This document shows, piece by piece, positions 49,280-57,951 of a DNA stretch of 58,159 nucleotides. Made by a program: the position numbers and the translations under genes. The stretch covers positions 32,334-90,492 of the forward strand of contig JAJSDU010000007.1 of assembly GCA_028577615.1 (NCBI GenBank). The letters run 5' to 3'. Source of the stretch: Nitrosomonas sp. GTDB lineage: Bacteria; Pseudomonadota; Gammaproteobacteria; Burkholderiales; Nitrosomonadaceae. A model generated the notes under the pieces. It was not told the origin of the DNA, did not search any database, and saw only the letters and a list, made by a program, of their open reading frames with translations. Every line of letters starts with the position of its first letter. The first letter of the stretch is position 1.

Positions 49280-50119
49280 TTAGAGCATGCCGGGCCATGC
49301 ATAGTTGCGCGGCCAGTCATAAACGGGCGCAACTGATTTCGGATGCGCGGTATTGACAAATCCAGTGACTTTGCCCTGATAGCGGGTTATACCGCAGATG
49401 CTCAATTGATCACCGACCGCCCGGATCTCCAGTTCTCCACCGGGGGAAGCGGCGATGATCGGCAATGCCGTTCCAAACACCCTGGACGCGACGTAGGCGC
49501 TTGCCGCGCTTCCAGTTCCGCAACTTTGCGTTACATTTTCAACGCCGACTTCATACGTCCGCACGGCAATGCCCTGCGCATTGCGCCAGATAAAATTGAC
49601 GTTGACGCCCTCGGGATGCCCGACGAATTCGCAGAGCGACTTTTCTTCACGCAATGATTTACCCAGAATCCGGGCGGATTCGAGATCGATTTCGGCGCCG
49701 ATGACGACGACATGTGGAACGCCGGTAAAAACATAGTGCAGATGCGGCGCAATCTGTCGGTAGTCGCGCGCCTCGCCCAGATTGACTTCGACCTGGTTTT
49801 CACGCACGCTCACTTCCTTTTCGCCGTCGCCAGTGAGAATTGAAAAACGGCGCTCAGGAATACAGGTGTCGTGAAAATAGCGTGTCGCGCATCGCAGGCC
49901 ATTGCCGCACATGGTTTCTTCCGTGCCGTCACGATCAAAAATTTTCATTGCGGGCAGCCCCTGCCATCTGTCCACATACAGAACACCGTCCGTATCATGC
50001 TGATTCGCCAGTGCCCTGGAAATCGCCGACCTGTCGAGCCCTGCCAACGGCATTTTCATTTCATCAACCACCAGGAATGAATTACCGCACCCATCCATTT
50101 TCATTGCGCCGATTCGCAT
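49280..50119 (-). CDS. DapF-like amino acid epimerase/racemase with altered substrate site
   Basis: A 279-residue PLP-independent epimerase. The catalytic Cys pair is intact: C71 (M-C-G-N-G) and C200 (S-C-G-T-G). In diaminopimelate epimerase the far end of the substrate is held by Asn64, Asn157, Asn190 and Arg209 (Haemophilus numbering). Here they are Asp62, Val134 (G-V-P-H in place of G-N-P-H), a kept Asn173 and Val191 (Y-E-V in place of Y-E-R), and the segment before C200 is one residue longer. The N-terminal loop reads C-G-N-S-F, usually G-N-D-F. So it probably does not act on DAP; compare histidine racemase CntK. It is the third gene of a ligase-GNAT-epimerase operon. Confidence 0.8.
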   Translation of the reverse strand: MRIGAMKMDGCGNSFLVVDEMKMPLAGLDRSAISRALANQHDTDGVLYVDRWQGLPAMKIFDRDGTEETMCGNGLRCATRYFHDTCIPERRFSILTGDGEKEVSVRENQVEVNLGEARDYRQIAPHLHYVFTGVPHVVVIGAEIDLESARILGKSLREEKSLCEFVGHPEGVNVNFIWRNAQGIAVRTYEVGVENVTQSCGTGSAASAYVASRVFGTALPIIAASPGGELEIRAVGDQLSICGITRYQGKVTGFVNTAHPKSVAPVYDWPRNYAWPGML

Positions 50120-50149
50120 CGCTTTTTTACTCCGACTAGAGTGGAAAAA

Positions 50150-50596
50150 TCATGGTTTGTACCCCACCCGCCTGGTCAGGTGCACCTGGGCAACGCCCGA
50201 GATAAATTCATCCTGCACGATGCCGGTCAATACAAAACCATTCTTAAGATAAAAACGCAGACTCTGGTTGGCATCCGCGTCAGTAATGACATTGAGTATT
50301 CTTCCACCTTGATTCTCGATTTCCGCGAATATGCCGTCGAGCATCCTTGAACCATAACCTTTTCCACGATGCGGATTGTCCACGGCGATTGTCAGAAGGT
50401 GATAGGTGTCCACAGTCCTCTTCACCGTGACATAACCGACCGGTTGTCCGTTTTCCATCGCGCAGACGCCAAAACATTTGCCGCGCGAAATGTCTTCCAG
50501 TTCTTCCAGAATTTCAGATTGATACATGGGGCCAATATCCTGCATCGCGATGCTTGCGAGCTGCGGGTAGAGCGCTGCCGGTATGGGGGTTATCAT
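50150..50596 (-). CDS. GNAT-family N-acetyltransferase
   Basis: A 148-residue acetyltransferase. The acetyl-CoA site R-G-K-G-Y-G-S is at about residues 79-85, and the later N-Q-S-L-R-F-Y-L-K-N-G-F is the usual GNAT end. The strong ribosome site AGGAGG overlaps the stop codon of the upstream ATP-grasp gene, so translation is coupled. It sits 30 bases before the dapF-like gene. The substrate is probably an amino acid or dipeptide made by its neighbours. Confidence 0.85.
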   Translation of the reverse strand: MITPIPAALYPQLASIAMQDIGPMYQSEILEELEDISRGKCFGVCAMENGQPVGYVTVKRTVDTYHLLTIAVDNPHRGKGYGSRMLDGIFAEIENQGGRILNVITDADANQSLRFYLKNGFVLTGIVQDEFISGVAQVHLTRRVGYKP

Positions 50597-50614
50597 GATT
50601 AGCGCGTTCTCCTC

Positions 50615-51700
50615 CTATTTGCCTAAAAGCATGTATGTTTTGTCCTGATACTGAATTGATTCCGCGCACGGAATTTTGCCCATTGCGGTGGTGACCAGCT
50701 GTTCAAGGGTTTCAGTTTTGCCGCTGAATCTTTCGGGATAAATCGGGGCGAGCCGCTGCACGGCGGTATGAACGATTAACGCGATCATATCCTCATGCGC
50801 GAGACCGGCATGGCGGCACATGTTCGTCAGATCCGCTTCTGTCGGATGTATGCCAGGAATAATGTTGGCTTCAAGAAAATAAAGCTGATCATCGCGCATT
50901 CGAAAATCCATGCGGTTATAATCGCGGACCTCCAGCGCTTCGTGCGCCTTGACCGCGATCTCCGCAAAACGTTTCGCCGTGGCTGTCCAGTCGAGATGGG
51001 TAATAAACGGATTCTCAATATCCTTGACATGCGGGTCACGCACATGGGGTTGACCGGGAATTCTGGCGAAATCGATTTCGAGTATGGGCAGTACATAGCA
51101 GCCAATCAGTCCAATGGTGTACTCCCTGCCGGGCAGAAATTCCTCTACCAGCGCAGGCTGGTGGAATCGCGCATGAATCGACGACACCGCAGCGTTCAGC
51201 TCCGGCCAGTCATGCACCTTGCTGCTCTGGCTGATGCCGATGCTGGTGCCTTCGCTATACGGTTTCACCATCAAGGGGAAACCCAGGTTTCTCAGACGAT
51301 CACCCGGTTTCAGGAGCTGGTATCGCGCGGTCGGCACACCGTCATAAGCCACAATCCGCTTGGCGGTGGCCTTATCCATTTTATTGATGAATGTCTTGGG
51401 ACTGCTGCCAGTACAGGGGATATGCAGATAGTCACAGAAGAACGGCACAATAGCTTCGCGCAATTCCTTCTCCTCCAGACCTTCCGCATTATTGAAAACC
51501 AGGTCGATTCGATCCCTACGTTTTTCGAGCTGATGATAAATTTCAGGCCCCACATCGATCAGTTCAACATTTGCACCGATGCGCTCCAATGCGCTGGTTA
51601 CGGCTTCGATCGTCGCCGGACTTTCAAACTCACCGTAACGTTCATCCTCCATGTCCGGTTTTCTGACATTACAGGTATAGACGATATTCAGTTTTTTCAT
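50615..51700 (-). CDS. D-Ala-D-Ala-ligase-like ATP-grasp enzyme
   Basis: A 361-residue ATP-grasp ligase. The Ddl-like core has M-D-K-A-T-A-K, the ATP loop E-G-T-S-I-G-I-S, and the metal site F-L-E-A-N-I-I-P-G-I-H-P (about residues 282-293). The N-terminal substrate-binding loop differs: F-N-N-A-E-G-L-E-E-K replaces the H-G-x-x-G-E-D motif of true Ddl. It therefore likely joins two amino acids, or an amino acid and another acid, but not necessarily D-Ala. The ATG at 51700 is chosen; a GTG ten codons upstream is in frame. It is the first gene of the operon and is divergent from glnS. Confidence 0.82.
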   Translation of the reverse strand: MKKLNIVYTCNVRKPDMEDERYGEFESPATIEAVTSALERIGANVELIDVGPEIYHQLEKRRDRIDLVFNNAEGLEEKELREAIVPFFCDYLHIPCTGSSPKTFINKMDKATAKRIVAYDGVPTARYQLLKPGDRLRNLGFPLMVKPYSEGTSIGISQSSKVHDWPELNAAVSSIHARFHQPALVEEFLPGREYTIGLIGCYVLPILEIDFARIPGQPHVRDPHVKDIENPFITHLDWTATAKRFAEIAVKAHEALEVRDYNRMDFRMRDDQLYFLEANIIPGIHPTEADLTNMCRHAGLAHEDMIALIVHTAVQRLAPIYPERFSGKTETLEQLVTTAMGKIPCAESIQYQDKTYMLLGK

Positions 51701-52160
51701 GGTGCGCGTGATAGTTTGAGAAAACGGCACAAAGCCGGGAACAAGCTAATAACGCGGGACGGATTAATTGGTTTACACAAAAAAATAATTTTTTGCAGCG
51801 CTCGACTCGCTGAATGTATTCAAGGAATGAAGATTCCGGCATGGTTGCGAAATTTCATGCAGGAAAACAGGTAGTCTATTGTTTCATATGAGTAATTAGT
51901 CCTGTCGTGATAAAATACGCAGCTTTACTGAATGCAGACCGGCAATTGCCCGATCAATGCAATCCATTCAAAACAGTCATCTGAGCATCTGATACCATAT
52001 GTGAAATTCAGTTATGCCTACTGCCCAGCAATGACAACCCGCAGACCGGCAAGCGGGAGAAGGTCACTTGTCAAAAGCCTGATCTGCGCTAAAGTACTGA
52101 TCGTACTGTAAAATAACGACGACTTACCCTGTTTAAAAACATCCGATTCGAGAGACGAAC
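51701..52160. other. intergenic region between the ATP-grasp operon and glnS
   Basis: About 460 bases with the divergent promoters of the two transcription units. I see no gene or tRNA. Frames on the plus strand that overlap here (to 51874) are extensions of a shadow ORF. Confidence 0.5.
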
Positions 52161-53864
52161 TTGAAAGACCAATCTACACAAAACATACCGGCAGAATCCG
52201 CTGTTTCCAATTTCATCCGCAACATCATCAATGAAGACAACCGCACCGGCAAATGGCAAGGCCGCGTGGAAACGCGTTTTCCACCGGAACCCAATGGCTA
52301 TCTGCATATCGGCCATGCAAAAAGCATCTGCCTGAACTTTGGTATTGCCCGAGAATATCAGGGCGTATGCCACTTACGTTTTGACGATACCAATCCGGAA
52401 AAAGAAGCGCAGGAATACGTTGATGCGATATGCGATAACGTCAAATGGCTGGGGTTCGACTGGGGTGAGCATCTGTATTATTCGTCGGATTATTTCGATC
52501 AATTGTATGATTTTGCCGAATACCTGATCAACCAGGGAAAAGCGTATGTCGACAGCCAGCCGGCGGATGTGATTCGCGAGCAGCGCGGCACGCTGACCAG
52601 CCCCGGCCGGAACAGCCCCTATCGCGACCGCCCCGCCGCTGAAAGTCTCAATCTGTTCCGCCGTATGAAGGCGGGTGAATTTTCCGATGGCGCGCATGTC
52701 CTGCGTGCCCGGATTGACATGGCTTCGCCCAATATCAACATGCGCGACCCGGTCATTTACCGCATACGACACGTGCATCATCAGCGCACCGGCAATCGCT
52801 GGTGCATCTATCCGATGTATGATTACACCCACTGCATCTCGGATGCGCTGGAAAACATTACCCACTCGCTGTGTACGCTTGAGTTTGAAGATCATCGCCC
52901 GCTGTATGACTGGGTGCTGGATCAGCTTGAGGAGAAAGTACCCTGCCATCCACAGCAGATTGAATTCGCCCGCCTGAATCTGACCTACACGGTGATGAGC
53001 AAGCGCAAACTGATCGAGCTCGTGGAAAACGGGCTTGTTGGCGGCTGGGACGATCCGCGTTTAAGCACGCTGGCCGGTGTGCGCCGGCGCGGTTACACAC
53101 CGCGCTCGATTCGGTTGTTTGCCGAGCGTATCGGCGTGAGCAAGGCGGATTCCTGGATTGACATGGGCATCCTGGAAGACTGTCTGCGGGAAGATCTCAA
53201 CGAATCCGCGCCGCGCCGTATCGCTGTGCTGAAACCACTGAAACTGATCATCGACAATTATCCGGAAGACCAGGTTGAAGACTGTTTTGCGCCCAACCAT
53301 CCTCAACAGCCGGAATGGGGAAAACGCAGCGTGCCTTTTTCAAAGACGCTTTATATCGAACAGGATGATTTTATGGAAGAACCGGTGAAAGGCTATTTCC
53401 GCCTCTCGCCAGGCGCAGAAGTGCGGTTGCGCTATGCCTATATCGTTAAATGCGTGTCGGTCGACAAAAATGCACAGGGTGAAATCGAGGCCATCCACTG
53501 CACCTATGATCCGGACACAAAAAGCGGCACTGAAGGCGCGGCACAGCGCAAAGTCAAAGGCAATATACACTGGCTTTCAGCCAGCCATGCGCAACAGGTT
53601 GAAATTCGCCTGTATGACCGGCTGTTTACCGATCCATACCCTGATAGCGGCGGCAAGGATTATAAGAATGCGCTCAATCCGGATTCAAAAACGATTATCC
53701 ATGGGTTTGTCGAATCGGCGTTGCATAGCGCCGAACCCGAGCAGTGTTTTCAGTTCGAACGCAATGGTTACTTTGTCGCGGACCGCATTGACAGCGCAGC
53801 GGAAAAACCGGTTTTCAACCGCGCAGTAACACTGCGGGATTCATGGGCTAAAGCGACAAAGTAG
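52161..53864 (+). CDS. glnS: glutaminyl-tRNA synthetase
   Basis: A 567-residue class I synthetase that charges tRNA-Gln. H-I-G-H is at residues 49-52 and V-M-S-K-R at about 277-281; the N-terminal F-P-P-E-P-N-G-Y-L is canonical. The start is TTG (52161): no ATG occurs in frame until about residue 170, and the opening aligns with homologues. A weak GAGAG ribosome site lies just upstream. It has the full family length and a C-terminal anticodon domain. Confidence 0.96.
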   Translation: MKDQSTQNIPAESAVSNFIRNIINEDNRTGKWQGRVETRFPPEPNGYLHIGHAKSICLNFGIAREYQGVCHLRFDDTNPEKEAQEYVDAICDNVKWLGFDWGEHLYYSSDYFDQLYDFAEYLINQGKAYVDSQPADVIREQRGTLTSPGRNSPYRDRPAAESLNLFRRMKAGEFSDGAHVLRARIDMASPNINMRDPVIYRIRHVHHQRTGNRWCIYPMYDYTHCISDALENITHSLCTLEFEDHRPLYDWVLDQLEEKVPCHPQQIEFARLNLTYTVMSKRKLIELVENGLVGGWDDPRLSTLAGVRRRGYTPRSIRLFAERIGVSKADSWIDMGILEDCLREDLNESAPRRIAVLKPLKLIIDNYPEDQVEDCFAPNHPQQPEWGKRSVPFSKTLYIEQDDFMEEPVKGYFRLSPGAEVRLRYAYIVKCVSVDKNAQGEIEAIHCTYDPDTKSGTEGAAQRKVKGNIHWLSASHAQQVEIRLYDRLFTDPYPDSGGKDYKNALNPDSKTIIHGFVESALHSAEPEQCFQFERNGYFVADRIDSAAEKPVFNRAVTLRDSWAKATK

Positions 53865-53882
53865 AATTCAACCCGCAACCCG

Positions 53883-54062
53883 TTACACCAGCTGTATCAA
53901 CAGCATGACAAACAAAATAATCGCAATGACCGGAATCAGGAAACTCATCCAGTCCGACGAGGATCCTTTGGGGCTGTTTTCCAGCATATAACGCGCTCTC
54001 GGAAACAGGATTATGATGAACATGATCAATGCCAATGCGGCAACGATTTGCATCCAGTCCAT
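53883..54062 (-). CDS. 59-residue two-helix membrane protein
   Basis: A short gene with two hydrophobic helices (about 5-20 and 41-58) joined by a charged, Ser-rich loop (P-R-A-R-Y-M-L-E-N-S). The ATG at 54062 has an AAGG ribosome site about 9 bases upstream. It lies directly downstream of the BI-1 family gene, beyond its terminator, and ends 18 bases from the convergent glnS stop. No family recognised. Confidence 0.65.
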   Translation of the reverse strand: MDWMQIVAALALIMFIIILFPRARYMLENSPKGSSSDWMSFLIPVIAIILFVMLLIQLV

Positions 54063-54102
54063 AATGGTTAACCTTTACTGATTCATTGATTTAAAAACTG
54101 GA

Positions 54103-54133
54103 AAACAAAAACCCCGGATAAACCGGGGTTTTT
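54103..54133 (-). terminator. terminator of the BI-1 family gene
   Basis: An 11-bp perfect stem AAAAACCCCGG / CCGGGGTTTTT with a 5-base loop; the minus-strand side continues TTTTTGTTTTC. It lies about 38 bases after the stop of the BI-1 gene. Confidence 0.88.
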
Positions 54134-54170
54134 GTGCACTGCTTCAACTGCTTCAATCTATACAGGAAAC

Positions 54171-54941
54171 TCAGTCGTCACCGCCCATGATGCCCAGAAG
54201 CTGCAACAGGCTGATGAAGATGTTGAAGATCGTCATGTACAGACCAATGGTGGCAAGGATATAGTTGGTTTCACCGCCGTGAATAATGCGGCTGGTGTCA
54301 TACAGGATAAAGCCGCTCATGATCAGAATCACCACCGATGAAATCATCAGCGACATAACCGGCATTTGCAGGAAGATGTTGGCAACTGCGGCAACCAGCA
54401 CCAGCAGGAAACCCACCATCAGAAAACCGCCGAGGAAGCTGAAATCCTTGCGTGTCGCCAGTACATAGGCGGAAAGCCCCATAAAGATAACGCCCGTGCC
54501 GCCCAGCGCCAGCATGATGATATTACCGCCGTTCGGCAGCGAAGCATACATGCTCAGCATCGGTCCTAGACCAAAGCCCAGCAGACCGGTAACCAGGAAC
54601 ACAATACCTATGCCTGCCGGTGAATTGGCGAAACGCGGCAGCACGAACATGGCAATCACCATACCGCCGATGACTGAAATCAGATAAGTCATCGGTGGCA
54701 TATTCAGCGCCATGGAAATAGACGCTGTCAATCCACTGAACAGCAGTGTCATCGACAACAGCATGTAGGTATTACGTAATACTTTGTTAATTTCGATACC
54801 CGCACCAGCTCTTGAACGCGCGGAGTTGATTGTTGCTGATTGCCCGTCATTGATCTCGATGACCTGAGCGTTTGTTGTTTCCGTTCCGGATTGCGCACGG
54901 GCGCGGGATTTCTGATTTGTTTTTGAGTAGTCTTGATCCAT
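54171..54941 (-). CDS. Bax inhibitor-1/YccA family membrane protein
   Basis: A 256-residue protein with about seven helices from residue 40 on and a charged N-terminal tail (about 1-45). The motifs of the family, A-G-I-E-I-N-K-V-L-R-N-T-Y-M-L-L near the N-terminus and D-T-S-R-I-I-H-G-G in the last third, are present. YccA-type members modulate the FtsH protease; BI-1 proteins can leak calcium. An AGGAGG-like ribosome site precedes the ATG and a strong terminator follows. Confidence 0.9.
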   Translation of the reverse strand: MDQDYSKTNQKSRARAQSGTETTNAQVIEINDGQSATINSARSRAGAGIEINKVLRNTYMLLSMTLLFSGLTASISMALNMPPMTYLISVIGGMVIAMFVLPRFANSPAGIGIVFLVTGLLGFGLGPMLSMYASLPNGGNIIMLALGGTGVIFMGLSAYVLATRKDFSFLGGFLMVGFLLVLVAAVANIFLQMPVMSLMISSVVILIMSGFILYDTSRIIHGGETNYILATIGLYMTIFNIFISLLQLLGIMGGDD

Positions 54942-55158
54942 TTAAAACGACCTCCTATTACTTTATTTAGAAACAGAATTATTATTCAAACTGTTGTGAC
55001 TTAAAACCATGCTTTTAGTTCAAGGATATCATGAAAAACCTTTATGATAGTATGTTTATTATCTGGCCTTGAACAGCAGAACTTACATAACGAATGATTA
55101 AATGTCAAACTAAAGGCTTATACGCTTAATTTTCACTCAGATCCCCGGGCAATCCGGA

Positions 55159-55581
55159 TTATTTCTGCTTCCAGGCATTACCGTCAGTCTGATACCACCA
55201 GCCGGATCTGGCCAGATTGACCCAGCGCTGACCGAAAGTGGCACGAATTTTCGATTCCCATTCCGGATGATTGTTTGCCCGAGCAATTTCGCGATACAGC
55301 GCCGTTCTGTCCTGGTTTTCCGCCGAAACCAGCGCATTGACCGCCTGCCGTTGCGCCAGCGGCACGGCATTCGCATCGCGCATGGCAACCATGCCATCCC
55401 GTGTCAGGCCTACAGCGCCGCTGTTATAGTGCTCGACAAGCTGCGCATGGCGGCTTTGCATGCTTTGCTTGAGACTGGCAATCGCTGGCGTATTGACTTC
55501 AAGATTGGCTTCCGCCTGGCCTGCTAACGGCGCTAACGCCAATGCCATAAAGAGCAGTACGTTGTAGAATCGATTCACCAT
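55159..55581 (-). CDS. ydbL: YdbL family periplasmic protein
   Basis: A 140-residue exported protein (DUF1318). Signal peptide about 1-23; the mature part has S-G-A-V-G-L-T-R-D-G and the final segment G-Q-R-W-V-N-L-A-R-S-G-W-W-Y-Q. YdbL is the third member of the ydbH-ynbE-ydbL set; recent work assigns the set to phospholipid movement between membranes. The ATG at 55581 is chosen over a GTG at 55587 for a GAGG ribosome site. Confidence 0.88.
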   Translation of the reverse strand: MVNRFYNVLLFMALALAPLAGQAEANLEVNTPAIASLKQSMQSRHAQLVEHYNSGAVGLTRDGMVAMRDANAVPLAQRQAVNALVSAENQDRTALYREIARANNHPEWESKIRATFGQRWVNLARSGWWYQTDGNAWKQK

Positions 55582-55653
55582 GGTCACCTCGGATTGAAAA
55601 TTAAACTGATTATTGTCAATAAGCAGCCGCCTGCAAGTAACGAAAACCGCGGC

Positions 55654-55824
55654 TTATTCATCTTTTTTTTCCTGCTCCAGCTGCCAGACTTCCTCAATGA
55701 TTTTATCCGCCGCTTTTTCAGCCGCCGCAGCCGGAAAATAAATATTAATCGTGACGCATGCCGATAAAAGCATGCCTGCTGTTACCGGCAAAATACCATA
55801 AAGCAAATTATTGTTCTTCATCAT
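55654..55824 (-). CDS. ynbE: YnbE family lipoprotein
   Basis: A 56-residue lipoprotein. The lipobox is L-L-S-A-C, followed by V-T-I-N-I-Y-F-P-A-A-A-A-E-K-A-A, the YnbE pattern. YnbE is an outer membrane lipoprotein that completes the YdbH bridge. The ATG at 55824 has GAGGAG nine bases upstream. It follows ydbH by 25 bases and precedes ydbL by 72. Confidence 0.88.
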   Translation of the reverse strand: MMKNNNLLYGILPVTAGMLLSACVTINIYFPAAAAEKAADKIIEEVWQLEQEKKDE

Positions 55825-55849
55825 CTTATCGCTCCTCATCGCTACGCCG

Positions 55850-57889
55850 CTACTGAATGACAGGCTCATTTTCCTGAGTTACCCGTTGCAGGCGGCTGAT
55901 CAGCTCCTGCCAGCCGACATCCCGATTATAGCCCATCACATTGATCGCGGGTATGCCGCCGCCTTTGATCAAAGTATAGCGCGAACCCGGTTCAGGCTCG
56001 ATTCCGCCCATGTAACACACGTTAAAGCGCAAGGCGCACCGCCAGCCGATTTCCGCATACCTGAACTCCTCAAAAAAACGCAGAAAACTCCGCTGTATGG
56101 CGACGACCGCGCCCTCTCCGCCCAGAGCGGAGATGTTCCTGATTGCCGCCTGACTGATCCGGCGGGTGTAGCTTCCCGGACTACTGAACATGTGGGCATC
56201 GAAATGAATGGGCTTCCAATTCGCCAGTTCGAGCTGGCTGACATCGATATCAACGCGGCCTTCCACCTTGCCAAATGAAAAAGCGCTGGTCAGCAGTCCC
56301 AGATCAAGATTACGCATGGCGATATCCGCGGTCAAATGCGGTGTCAGTCCCATCGGTTCAATCAGTTTCAATTGATGAATGACGACGCTGCCGTCAAAGA
56401 CATTGATTTGCAGCACACCATCCACAGAAACGCTCTCGCCATCGTAATGCACCCGCGGAATGTAAGCGGATAAAATGCCGTGCATGGGTTGAATCTGCAA
56501 AGCCTCTGTCAGCGCTTCCATTGAAACCGGCGTGAGCTTGCCGCCAAACTCCCAGCGCCAGCCAGTGTCGGTATGCGCTGCGCTGAAATCTTCCAGCTTT
56601 AAAACTCCGTCCAGCACCGGCAGCGCCAGTTGCGGCACATATAAATGAGAATTCTTGATCTCCAGCGGCACGCGCACCGCGCCCAGCGGTATCCGCAGCA
56701 CATGCCCGTCCAACAGACTGATATCGGCGATGGTAGTGTTTGCAGCCTGCCATGGAATATGCGCCTGGATACGGTGAAAGGCAAAACGATCGCGCTGGTC
56801 GATGATATTGACGTCCTCCAGCGCAAGGTTGATCTCCTGCAGAACGCCCTCCTGTATCAGTACCGCAAAGTCGGCGAGCCCGCTGATTTCCAGCTCGGCA
56901 AACACGGTATCCGCCAGAAAGGGCTTCAGCACCTGATCGAATAACGCCGACAACGCCATGTTGCCGGCATCCAGTTGAAATTCACGCATCCTGGCATCCG
57001 GCCAGTCAGCAACGCCTGAAAATTTAACGGTTCCGATTTCGGCCAGCGCCAGATGGCTGTCATGCACCGCCAGAGTTTTTCCATCAAAAACACCCTGCAC
57101 ATTCAAAGCATGATCAGTACCGGAAAAAAACAGCGGTTGCCAGAAAACCGCGCCTTGCCGCCAAAGAATATCGCCGCGCCATTTCCAGTGCTCACGCCGC
57201 GAATCATGCTCAATGTTCGATTTCACCGAGAGCGTTATATCCTCACCGGCATGCATCCCGGCGGCATCTGAAAACGCCAGCGCATCAATCGACAGATCGA
57301 TACCCGCCGAGGTCACGCCCTTCAGGTCGCCGCTGACTTTAATTTTGCCGTGGAGCTTGCCTCCGGTCAGCGTGGGAAAGCTTTCATGATCCAGCATTTC
57401 CGGCAGCCAGCGGGCAAAATGCGTCATTTTTCCCGCTTTTACCGTGAGTGCGGCATGCCACAATTCAGCATCCCACTCGATGCTGAATTGCCAGTGCTCG
57501 CCGCCCGGTGGCCTTAAATCGACGGTCAGATGAGAACGAGTGGCAACAAACTGCATCGGCAGCGCGGATGCAAAAATATCGCCCGCGATCAACTGGCCGT
57601 TTGTACATTGAATTTCATGCCGATTCCATTGAAATGCCCGGCACAAGACGCGAATATCTTTCAGCGCATAATCCTGCACGGCAATTTCCTCGATATCGAT
57701 AGCCAGTTCCCGCGCGCCCGACTGACTGGTGTCAATGCGGACTTCTATCGATCCGGTTTGAAAAACAGGGCTTTTTATATCCGCAACTGAAAACTTCAGC
57801 TGCGGATAAGCCGCTGAAGCTGATAACGTCAGCAGGTAGCAGCCTATAGCAACGATTAATAAAATAAATGACCGGTTATACATCATCAT
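55850..57889 (-). CDS. ydbH: YdbH family intermembrane lipid transport protein
   Basis: A 679-residue AsmA/TamB-like protein. An N-terminal anchor or signal helix (about 1-23) is followed by a long repetitive beta-rich periplasmic part. The C-terminus has G-W-R-C-A-L-R-F-N-V-C-Y-M-G-G and I-K-G-G-G-I-P-A-I-N-V-M-G-Y-N-R, matching YdbH. In E. coli YdbH, with TamB and YhdP, carries phospholipids to the outer membrane. The start could be 57889 or one of the two following ATGs; an upstream TTG is less likely. Confidence 0.88.
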   Translation of the reverse strand: MMMYNRSFILLIVAIGCYLLTLSASAAYPQLKFSVADIKSPVFQTGSIEVRIDTSQSGARELAIDIEEIAVQDYALKDIRVLCRAFQWNRHEIQCTNGQLIAGDIFASALPMQFVATRSHLTVDLRPPGGEHWQFSIEWDAELWHAALTVKAGKMTHFARWLPEMLDHESFPTLTGGKLHGKIKVSGDLKGVTSAGIDLSIDALAFSDAAGMHAGEDITLSVKSNIEHDSRREHWKWRGDILWRQGAVFWQPLFFSGTDHALNVQGVFDGKTLAVHDSHLALAEIGTVKFSGVADWPDARMREFQLDAGNMALSALFDQVLKPFLADTVFAELEISGLADFAVLIQEGVLQEINLALEDVNIIDQRDRFAFHRIQAHIPWQAANTTIADISLLDGHVLRIPLGAVRVPLEIKNSHLYVPQLALPVLDGVLKLEDFSAAHTDTGWRWEFGGKLTPVSMEALTEALQIQPMHGILSAYIPRVHYDGESVSVDGVLQINVFDGSVVIHQLKLIEPMGLTPHLTADIAMRNLDLGLLTSAFSFGKVEGRVDIDVSQLELANWKPIHFDAHMFSSPGSYTRRISQAAIRNISALGGEGAVVAIQRSFLRFFEEFRYAEIGWRCALRFNVCYMGGIEPEPGSRYTLIKGGGIPAINVMGYNRDVGWQELISRLQRVTQENEPVIQ

Positions 57890-57951
57890 TCCGTTGAAGC
57901 GCGCAAAGTTTGCGCACCTCAAACGACCTGTTATGCCCTGCGGTCATCGAA

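Noticed and set aside
50795-51874. 359-codon plus-strand frame opposite the ATP-grasp gene
   Set aside because: It is the shadow of a well-supported gene with conserved ATP-grasp motifs. Its own translation matches nothing known.
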